This document shows positions 24,932 to 32,110 of a stretch of 64,000 nt of DNA, in pieces. Under the pieces are notes generated by a model that did not search any database, was not told the DNA's origin, and worked only from the letters and a program-made list of their open reading frames with translations. Position numbers and translations under genes: made by a program. The DNA comes from CAYUIS01 sp964444825 (GTDB lineage Bacteria > Chloroflexota > Anaerolineae > B4-G1), in assembly GCA_964444825.1 (NCBI GenBank), contig CAYUIS010000005.1, positions 1-64,000 of the forward strand, written 5' to 3'. Each line of letters begins with the position of its first letter. The first letter of the stretch is position 1.

Positions 24932-25069
24932 ATGGATATCCTGAATCGGATCTACTGGGGAAACACACTTGAGAAGACGACGGTGTCCTCCAACCTGATC
25001 GATCACGCCTTGCCCGACTTAATCGGGCGCGGCGGTGTATTGGGCTTCCGTCGCCGTCAGCGACTGTAG
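24932..25069 (+). pseudogene. Orphan 5' end of a gene, possibly a mechanosensitive channel
   Basis: A strong promoter, an AGAGAGG-like ribosome-binding site and an ATG at 24932 open a 45-codon frame that ends at TAG 25067-25069, inside the end of the metallo-hydrolase gene. The first 15 residues (MDILNRIYWGNTLEK) look like the start of an MscS-type channel; what follows does not look like protein. I read it as a gene whose body was lost by deletion or by misassembly near 24975-25018. The channel identity is a weak guess from a short stretch. Confidence 0.35.
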
Positions 25070-25738
25070 GTCCTCCGAGGTCAAGGGGCGGTGGCCGTGG
25101 CCGGCGTAGACGGTCTCGGGATTGAGATCCTGAAGACGCGCGAGACTCTCCGGAATGCGAGACCAATCGCAGGCAAAGAAGGACTGCACCCTGGGTCGGA
25201 ACGTCGTAGATAGCAGGTCGCCGGCAAACGCAAGTCTCCCCTCAACCAGGAGACAACAGGACCCAGGCGTGTGTCCCGGGGTATGGATCACCACGGCGTC
25301 ACACCCAACGCCATAGGCACGTAGATTGTCGCCATCCTTGAGGAGGATGTCAGGTGGCGTCGGCTCGGCGCGCATGACGGGCTCGATCACAGGCCGCACG
25401 GCCATTAGCACCCGGCCTCGACCCTGCGCCGAGCGAATAGGGGTCTCGCCCCGGCTCATGGCGTCGGCATCGGCGCGGTGAATGGCAATGCGAGCCCCCG
25501 TGATCCGGCGCAGGACAGCGGCACTGCCATAGTGATCGACGTGGGCATGCGTGACAAAGATGAGGCGCAGATCATCCCGCCCCAGCGCCCGCAGACGCCG
25601 CATCACGCTGCCCTCCGAGTGCGGCATTCCAGCATCCACGAGCACCATCCCGGCGTCACTCTCGATCAGATACGCGCGGGCCATGCCTACAGGAAGACTG
25701 AGCGCGCCCATCGGAATACTGTGAACCTTTAGGTGCAT
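25019..25738 (-). CDS. MBL-fold metallo-hydrolase
   Basis: A 239-aa metallo-beta-lactamase-fold hydrolase. The metal motif is FVTHAHVDHYGSA (HxHxDH), followed by HTPGHTPGSCCLLV, FAGDLL and the C-terminal AGHGHRPL histidine. The most likely activity is hydrolysis of a thioester or other small molecule (glyoxalase II-like); the substrate is unknown. GGAGG precedes the ATG at 25738. Confidence 0.9.
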   Translation of the reverse strand: MHLKVHSIPMGALSLPVGMARAYLIESDAGMVLVDAGMPHSEGSVMRRLRALGRDDLRLIFVTHAHVDHYGSAAVLRRITGARIAIHRADADAMSRGETPIRSAQGRGRVLMAVRPVIEPVMRAEPTPPDILLKDGDNLRAYGVGCDAVVIHTPGHTPGSCCLLVEGRLAFAGDLLSTTFRPRVQSFFACDWSRIPESLARLQDLNPETVYAGHGHRPLTSEDLQSLTATEAQYTAAPD

Positions 25739-25782
25739 TCAAGCCTCCACGTCCCCCATAATCAAACCAAGGCAGGCTAACA

Positions 25783-27168
25783 TCAAGGAGCCCACGTACC
25801 GCTCATCTCGCGGTCGAGGAGAATCAAGGGCAAATACACGCGCAAGTGCGGTTGCAGTCGAACATCCTGCACGGTGACGGTATTGGTAAGAACGACTACA
25901 TGGGTGATGGTGGCAGGATAATAGGGCTGAGCGGGTGTCCCCACGGTCAAGGTGTAGCTGCCGAACGGAAGGAACAGGGAATAGATCCCGTCAGGCCCGG
26001 TAGACGTGGTGAAGGTATAGTCGCGACTTGACATAACCACATCAACAGTGGCGAGGAGGCGATAGCCTGTGTCCAGCGCAGAGACCGTGCCGGATAGTTG
26101 ACCGGTGGGCCGCAATTGACCCAAATGGGCAATGGTGGCGATGGCGGCCCGGGTAAAGTCGGCATAATAGTCCAGGTTGAGGGTCGAGAGCCTGTCATCG
26201 ACCGTATGGTAATAGGGGGTAAAATCACCCATATCCTCGATGGCCAGAAAGGCCGGGTAGCCCTGCTGGAGAAAGCTCCACTGATCGCTATTCTGGATGG
26301 GAAAGCTCCCGGTGGAATCAAAACGATTAGGAACCAAGTTGAGTTCGTATAGGCCGACGACGTCGGAAAAGATACGGGTCAACGCCAGGGAATCGGTGAT
26401 GTCGCTGTGGGCGTACAGGTCGATGATCGGCTGTTCGTCGGAATTGTAGCCGATCATGTCCAGATTGACCACGCCCCGAATTTCCTCCCCCAGCGCTTTC
26501 CGATCGGCGGCGTAGGCAGCGCTACCGCGCAGCCCCTGTTCCTCACCCGTGAACAGGACAAAGCGGATCGTGTGGGTAAAGTGATAGGGTGCCAACAGCC
26601 GGGCAGCCACCAGGACGGCGACGGAGCCGGAACCGTTGTCATCAGCGCCAGGGGCGAGGAGACCAGAAGGCATGCTGTCCATATGGGCGGTGATCAGTAG
26701 AACCTCGTCGGGGTCCGCTATGCCGGGTTTCTCCGCTATCACGTTACGCAACTGGCGACCGCTATAGATATAGTTGTGATACGTGACGACCAAACCGAAT
26801 CCCTCAAACTGCTCGTACGCGTAGCGGGTCGCCATCGAGATTGCCTGGGTCTGGAAAGAGTGGCGCGTAGCGATGGTGTAGGGAGATCCCGCCACGACGA
26901 CCGGTCGTTCGCCCGTCAATCCGGCCAACTCATACACCAGCGTCGAGGTCGTGACCCGGGAGATGATATCGGCGATGGCATTTTCGTATGAGACGGTCTC
27001 AGGGAGAATGATGGTGGCACTGACCGACATCCCGCCCATAACGAGCGTCAGGACGAGACTGGCCAGAAGGACAGCCCCCACGGCTCGAAGTCTGCGAACG
27101 GGGCGAGAGCAGAACCTAGAAACAGAGGACTTGAGCGAGGTGTCTTGGAGTTGAGGCTCTTTGATCAT
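25783..27168 (-). CDS. Exported M28-family zinc peptidase
   Basis: A 461-aa secreted aminopeptidase-like protein. After a basic N-terminus comes one hydrophobic segment (AVGAVLLASLVLTLVMGGM, about 30-50), a signal peptide or anchor. The M28 zinc ligands are visible: ITAHMDSM, PGADDNGSG, FTGEEQGLRGS, VNLDMIGYNSD and YYHTVDD. A carboxypeptidase-regulatory-like beta domain follows, and the protein ends in RVYLPLILLDREMSG, a C-terminal motif shared with the 32111-34765 product. I start it at the ATG at 27168. It probably trims extracellular peptides. Confidence 0.9.
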   Translation of the reverse strand: MIKEPQLQDTSLKSSVSRFCSRPVRRLRAVGAVLLASLVLTLVMGGMSVSATIILPETVSYENAIADIISRVTTSTLVYELAGLTGERPVVVAGSPYTIATRHSFQTQAISMATRYAYEQFEGFGLVVTYHNYIYSGRQLRNVIAEKPGIADPDEVLLITAHMDSMPSGLLAPGADDNGSGSVAVLVAARLLAPYHFTHTIRFVLFTGEEQGLRGSAAYAADRKALGEEIRGVVNLDMIGYNSDEQPIIDLYAHSDITDSLALTRIFSDVVGLYELNLVPNRFDSTGSFPIQNSDQWSFLQQGYPAFLAIEDMGDFTPYYHTVDDRLSTLNLDYYADFTRAAIATIAHLGQLRPTGQLSGTVSALDTGYRLLATVDVVMSSRDYTFTTSTGPDGIYSLFLPFGSYTLTVGTPAQPYYPATITHVVVLTNTVTVQDVRLQPHLRVYLPLILLDREMSGTWAP

Positions 27169-27211
27169 ATCCCACCCATGATACCACAAGGGACGCCAAG
27201 AGGGTAGTTGC

Positions 27212-28852
27212 TCAACCCTGCTGATGCGCCCGCGCATTCAGCGCAGACAGTACATCCTCGACGGTCAGCCACCCGGTGCCAGGGAAAACCTGCGTTACCT
27301 GCGGAGCAAGGAAGGATGAAGCAGGCAATACGTCTGCCGGGGAACCGTTGGCGACAACCTCACCCTGGTCGAGCACAACGACCCGATCAGCGGCTTGCGC
27401 GACCAGCTCGACATCGTGCGTCACGAGCAGCACACCAGCCCCCTCGGCCTGCCACTCGCGCAGCAGATGCACCAGCTCCCGTTTGGACGGATAGTCCATC
27501 CCCCGTGTAGGCTCGTCGAGAAGCAGAAGGCGGGGATGGGTGACGGTCACCGCACCCAGTGCCACCCGCTGCCGCTGGCCGACGCTCAGATCCCGGGGAT
27601 AGGATGTGGTCACGCCGTCCAGTCCCAGGCGGGCTAGTAGATCGGCCGGCGGGAGAGGGGGACTGCCCAGGAGGCTATGATTGCGCAGGGTGACCGCCAG
27701 TTCGTCGGCCACGGTGTCGGCAAAGAGCAGCGTGTCCGGTTCCTGAGGTAGATAGCCGATGCTGCGGCAGATGTCGGCTGTCTCCTGCCCGACGAGCGAC
27801 TCTCCCTCCAGCGCGATTTCTCCCCGCTGTGACCGCAGCAGTCCAACGATGCACTTGAGCAACGTGGTCTTACCTGATCCATTTCGCCCCATCAGCGCTA
27901 CCAGCTCGCCTGCACCCACAGTGAGCCCGACGCTGTTCAGAGCAGAGGCCCCGTTGTAGTTGAAAGAGAGCTCACTTACCTCAAGAATCGTCTCAGGTTC
28001 TGAGGTTTCGGGTTTCGGGCTGGGACTCGTGACCTGTGGCATGGAGTCCCCCAAGATCTCTTTGGCATATGCCCGCCCCTCCTCAATCGTCAACGGTATT
28101 GGCTCCCACTCCAGCGCTTTACCCAACGTGATCAGCGGCGGGGTCAGACCCATCTGGCGCAAAACCTGGCGCGGTGGGCCGCTCAACACCGGCTCGTCGG
28201 AGTCGGGCAGATATACCAAGTGGCCGATGTGGGCCAGGACTCGCTCTAGCCGGTGTTCGGCCAGGATGATCGTCAATCCCAACTCACAGTTTAGGCGCAC
28301 CAGAGCGTCCAGCACCTCCTGGGCCGACTGGGGATCCAGTTGCGAGGTCGGCTCGTCGAGCACGAGGATACGGGGGCGGAGCGCGAGGGCGGCGGCGATG
28401 GCGACGCGCTGTTTTTCACCACCGGACAGCGTCTCCAGTGGGCGGTCGCGTAGGGGAGACAGCTCCAGCAAGTCCAGCACCTCAGCAACACGCACCCGCA
28501 TCTCGGCGCGCGGAATGGCGGCGTTCTCCAATGCAAAGGCGATCTCATCCTCGACCCTGTCTACTACAAACTGCGCCTCGGGATCTTGGAAAACAAAGCC
28601 CACAATACGGCTGAGCACCTGTGGCCCTTCTTTGACTGTGTCGTGCCCGGCGACGGCGACGCGCCCGCTCAATGCACCTCCGGTGAAATGGGGCACCAGC
28701 CCATTGAGGCAGCGCAGCAACGTGGACTTGCCTGCACCGGACGGCCCGACCACGAGGACAAACTCTCCCTCGGCGATGTGCAACGTCACATCGGTCAAGG
28801 CAGGGCCGGAAGCGCCGGGGTAGGTGTAGGTGAGATGGTCAAAGGTGATCAT
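27212..28852 (-). CDS. ECF transporter ATPase, fused A1-A2
   Basis: A 546-aa protein with two complete ABC ATPase domains in one chain. Domain 1 has Walker A VVGPSGAGKST (about 33-43), LSGGEKQRV and ILVLDEPTSQ; domain 2 has LMGRNGSGKTT (about 315), LSVGQRQRV and LLLLDEPTRG. Most ECF systems use separate EcfA1 and EcfA2, but fused forms are known. It powers the vitamin importer. Its ATG overlaps the T-subunit stop by four bases (28849-28852). It is the last gene of the riboswitch-controlled operon. Confidence 0.93.
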   Translation of the reverse strand: MITFDHLTYTYPGASGPALTDVTLHIAEGEFVLVVGPSGAGKSTLLRCLNGLVPHFTGGALSGRVAVAGHDTVKEGPQVLSRIVGFVFQDPEAQFVVDRVEDEIAFALENAAIPRAEMRVRVAEVLDLLELSPLRDRPLETLSGGEKQRVAIAAALALRPRILVLDEPTSQLDPQSAQEVLDALVRLNCELGLTIILAEHRLERVLAHIGHLVYLPDSDEPVLSGPPRQVLRQMGLTPPLITLGKALEWEPIPLTIEEGRAYAKEILGDSMPQVTSPSPKPETSEPETILEVSELSFNYNGASALNSVGLTVGAGELVALMGRNGSGKTTLLKCIVGLLRSQRGEIALEGESLVGQETADICRSIGYLPQEPDTLLFADTVADELAVTLRNHSLLGSPPLPPADLLARLGLDGVTTSYPRDLSVGQRQRVALGAVTVTHPRLLLLDEPTRGMDYPSKRELVHLLREWQAEGAGVLLVTHDVELVAQAADRVVVLDQGEVVANGSPADVLPASSFLAPQVTQVFPGTGWLTVEDVLSALNARAHQQG

Positions 28853-29910
28853 TCTTTTGCTTGCAAAGATCTTGCTTGATCCGTTTGGCCCACGGTGGCG
28901 ACCACCGCTGGCACGAGCAGCCCCAGCAGTCCCAATCCGATGAACGGATCAAAGACAGGGAACGCCAGGCGAGGATAGGGTGAATAGGTGAGCGTCGCCC
29001 GGTTCACCACGGGCAACGGCAACAGCACTGCAGCCAGCGTCAGCCCGCATCCCAATGCGACCAGGGTATCACGGGCAGTCCAAAGGCGCGCCCGGTAGGA
29101 CGTGTGAGAGACGGTTCGGCCAGCCAGCCACACCACGCCGACGACAAGCCCAGCTCCCAGGATCATTGTGCCCACGGCGATCCCCTTCCACGATGGCAAG
29201 AACAAGAACACCAGCCATCCTCCCAGCAGCATGAACAGCCCCAACGCCAGCAGCCTTTGGATACGCGGTGCCTGTCCTCGATCCGAGACGGCCCCGTAAC
29301 CGCGGGCGACCATCGACTCGGCCAGGCCCATCGAGCGTTCCAACCCGCTTATCAGCAGCGGCACGACGATGGGCAGCCAGTCGCGCAGGCCGCGCACCCG
29401 GTGACCGCGCACCGCCTGAGCCTCCCGAATGCGGTTCAGACTGCGGGTCGTCTGGGGAATAAAGGTGAGGGCGATGGACAGCACGATGCCAGCCTCGTGG
29501 AAAGCGCGGGGCGCGAGGCGCACCAAATCTCGCACCGGTGTCACCTGGTTGAAGGTGGCAAAGCCGCTAAATATGATCGTCAGCGTGAGGCCGTTCGTCG
29601 CGCCAAAGACAAGCGACTCTAGCGTCACCGGACCGCTTAGCAGCGGGAGCCAATCAGGTAGGCGAATATGGAAGAGGACCGTATCCCCCAGGTGCGCGGT
29701 CAGCCCGCTAAATAGAATGGCCAGCGGGACCGCTACGGCCGCGAAGCGGAGCGGTGGCACAATGGTCCGCCGTCCCTGGGCCGGTGCGCAGGTACCATCC
29801 ACCACCATCACAACCAGCAATAGGAGAAAGACGTAAAGAGGGTTGCGGGTGGACGAGGCCGTCACCAGAGTCGTCAATGCCCACAGACACCAGACGCGTG
29901 CATCAAGCAT
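28849..29910 (-). CDS. ECF transporter transmembrane subunit EcfT
   Basis: A 353-aa membrane protein of the EcfT/CbiQ family with about seven or eight hydrophobic segments. The cytoplasmic coupling region has the paired Ala-Arg-Gly signature (SMGLAESMVARGYGA). The T subunit transmits ATP-driven movement from the A subunit to the S subunit. It overlaps the S gene by eight bases and the A gene by four, so A, T and S are made together. Confidence 0.93.
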   Translation of the reverse strand: MLDARVWCLWALTTLVTASSTRNPLYVFLLLLVVMVVDGTCAPAQGRRTIVPPLRFAAVAVPLAILFSGLTAHLGDTVLFHIRLPDWLPLLSGPVTLESLVFGATNGLTLTIIFSGFATFNQVTPVRDLVRLAPRAFHEAGIVLSIALTFIPQTTRSLNRIREAQAVRGHRVRGLRDWLPIVVPLLISGLERSMGLAESMVARGYGAVSDRGQAPRIQRLLALGLFMLLGGWLVFLFLPSWKGIAVGTMILGAGLVVGVVWLAGRTVSHTSYRARLWTARDTLVALGCGLTLAAVLLPLPVVNRATLTYSPYPRLAFPVFDPFIGLGLLGLLVPAVVATVGQTDQARSLQAKE

Positions 29911-30757
29911 TGGCCGAACGGACCTCGTGGTGGAAACGGCGCTGGAATCGGGCGAGCGCCCGCACCGTCGGCACGCCCAGCAGCAGGATCAGTGCCGCGT
30001 TTCCCAGCGCCCGTATCAGATCCCACCCAAGGGAGGTGGCTGCGTAGAACGTGGCATAACGGACCAATACCTCCCTCAGGCCCAGACCAGGAGTCCACGC
30101 TTGCTCGACCGGCCCCATTGCAAAGGGCCAAAAGTAGAGGTTGATGATCACCCCATAGAGCAGACCCCAGGCGAAACCAAAGAGGGAGAGGACGGGGACG
30201 GCGAGCGGGCCGGTGGGTGCTGCAAGTTGCGCATTGTCTGATCCGCGAGACCCGAAGCGTGAGACGGAAAACGAGAGACGTGAGAGCCAGCCGGCTGTCA
30301 TACCGATCCAGCCTGCAGTGAACATCTGGTAAGGGAGCCAGGGTCCCACGCCACCGGTGATCAATGCGGAGACGAGCAACGTAAAGGTGCCCATCAGGAA
30401 GCCAAAGCGCCCGCCAAAGACATAGCTAGACAGGATGATAGGTGCAAAGATAGGGGAAAAACCGCCCGGCATAGGAATGGCGACCTCGATGAAACGCAGC
30501 ACGCTGGTGGTGGCGACCATCACACCCAGCACGGCGACCGTCTTGGCACTGATCGCCTGGCCCTGCAGTTCCACCAGCAGTGCGACCAGCGACAGTCCTA
30601 CCAGCGCCGTGGTCACCAGTGCTGCGTCCTGGCCGTGGGCGATGCCGATGGGCCCGTTTGCTTGCCCTGCGAGGAAGAAGGGATAGGCGAAGGCAAGAAC
30701 GCCAATAGCTCCGCTGAGGGCATAGATGAGGCCACTGGTGGCTCGACGCATGTTCAT
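29903..30757 (-). CDS. ECF transporter S component, probably for cobalamin
   Basis: A 284-aa integral membrane protein with about eight or nine hydrophobic segments and motifs of ECF substrate-binding subunits (GGFSPIFAPIILSSYVFGGRFGFLMG, GGVGPWLPYQMF). It resembles CbrT-type S components. That the substrate is a corrinoid is inferred from the riboswitch and from the two intrinsic-factor-like genes before it. The ATG at 30757 lies in an ATGA overlap with the upstream stop (30754-30757). Confidence 0.88.
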   Translation of the reverse strand: MNMRRATSGLIYALSGAIGVLAFAYPFFLAGQANGPIGIAHGQDAALVTTALVGLSLVALLVELQGQAISAKTVAVLGVMVATTSVLRFIEVAIPMPGGFSPIFAPIILSSYVFGGRFGFLMGTFTLLVSALITGGVGPWLPYQMFTAGWIGMTAGWLSRLSFSVSRFGSRGSDNAQLAAPTGPLAVPVLSLFGFAWGLLYGVIINLYFWPFAMGPVEQAWTPGLGLREVLVRYATFYAATSLGWDLIRALGNAALILLLGVPTVRALARFQRRFHHEVRSANA

Positions 30758-32043
30758 TTCCGGCGGGTCATGATAAAGACCAGCCACCCCAACAATCCTC
30801 CCGCGATGGAGCTGAAGGCGATGTAACCGATCGGAACCAGGGGAGAGACGGAACCTTGATCTCTGGATACTGGTTCCTGGTCCCCGGTCGCTGGCTGCAC
30901 GACACTGGCGGCAGGATCGGCGGACGCCACCATCGGCCGAGAGCTAGGGTGTGGAGAGGGAGTTGGGAGCAGTTCAGCCGCTTGGGCGGGCGTGGAGGAT
31001 GGTTGAGCGGCGGTGGTCGGCTGAGGGGTAAGAGAGGGCGGCGGAGCCAGGGCCGCATCGGCCTGGGGCGTGGCGGTGGAGGGCTGAGAAACTTGGGCCG
31101 CAGGCTGTGATGTGGAGGGCGGCGACGCGGGTGGGATGGCGGTGGGCGGCGGGGTCAGCACCGCTGCCGACGCAGCGCCGCTCACACCCACCACGAGGTT
31201 GTACGTCTGCTCCTCTGCCCCACCCACGACCCGCAGCTTGTACTCCTGCGACGCGCTCGGGCATACATCACGACTGCCGTCGGCACTCACACGCTCTCCA
31301 TCCAGGTAGATCTCCACAGCGTTGGAGGTGTTCCAGCGCAGGGTTATACACGCCCCAGCGGGGATTGGATTGGCATCTACCCGGAACCAGGCCTCAGGGG
31401 ATGGCGGTGGTGACGTGGCGGCTTCCCCAGGTGATGGCGTGTCGGTGGGAGGTGCAGGTGTGTCAGTCGGGGGCAGAGGTGTATCGGTGGGAGGTACAGG
31501 CGTGTTAGTCGGGGGTAGAGGTGTATCGGTGGGAGGCGCCGGCGTGTCGGTGGACGCTGGCGGTGGTGAGGCACAGATCTGATGGAACGGGACCTCTGGC
31601 GGCGGGTCACCGGCTCCCCAGCTCCAACCTTCGACGTCACCATTGTAGACAGTATGAGCGCTGGCGCCCACCGGGGAGTAGACCCATGCCCCTTCCACAA
31701 AACGCCAATAGGACCAGTAGTTGGGAGTATCGCATGTCAGGCAACTCTCGACTGGACAGCCTGTGCCCTCGATGGCGCAGACCGCCGCTCCCTGACCGGA
31801 ATTGAAAGCAGCCACGGCGTTCAGGCCTGAGCGCATCAGCACGTCATAGCCGCTGATCTGTGATTCGCCGAATTCGACGCAGTGGGTGATGAAGGAACCG
31901 TCGCCAAAGCGGACGACCAGGCCGGCGCGGTTAGGCGTCTGCGCGCGTGCGTTAAGCAGGCCGATTCCAGCGTCGCCGCTGACCTGGAGCGCCAATACAG
32001 CCAGTATTACGGCAATGATACCAATCTTCCACTCCCTCATCAT
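30754..32043 (-). CDS. Membrane-anchored DUF4430 (transcobalamin C-terminal-like) protein
   Basis: A 429-aa exported protein. A signal peptide (about 1-35) is followed by a DUF4430-like domain (about 40-145): GYDVLMRSGL, two cysteine pairs, YWSYWRFVEGAWVYSPVGAS and NGDVEGWSWG. DUF4430 is the beta domain that caps B12 in intrinsic factor and transcobalamin. Then come a (PPTDTPLPPTNTP)-type linker, an Ig-like domain (about 210-275), a long Pro/Ser/Thr-rich stalk and a C-terminal TM helix (about 398-420) with an RRK tail, so the domain would be held outside the membrane. GGAGGT precedes the start. It lies between the helical-repeat protein and the S subunit, ATGA-coupled to the latter. Confidence 0.85.
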   Translation of the reverse strand: MMREWKIGIIAVILAVLALQVSGDAGIGLLNARAQTPNRAGLVVRFGDGSFITHCVEFGESQISGYDVLMRSGLNAVAAFNSGQGAAVCAIEGTGCPVESCLTCDTPNYWSYWRFVEGAWVYSPVGASAHTVYNGDVEGWSWGAGDPPPEVPFHQICASPPPASTDTPAPPTDTPLPPTNTPVPPTDTPLPPTDTPAPPTDTPSPGEAATSPPPSPEAWFRVDANPIPAGACITLRWNTSNAVEIYLDGERVSADGSRDVCPSASQEYKLRVVGGAEEQTYNLVVGVSGAASAAVLTPPPTAIPPASPPSTSQPAAQVSQPSTATPQADAALAPPPSLTPQPTTAAQPSSTPAQAAELLPTPSPHPSSRPMVASADPAASVVQPATGDQEPVSRDQGSVSPLVPIGYIAFSSIAGGLLGWLVFIMTRRK

Positions 32044-32110
32044 CCTACCTCCGCAAAGTAGGTGGTTCCGGCGAGGTCATCGACCCCGCCGGAACCGGAT
32101 CTCTCAAACC

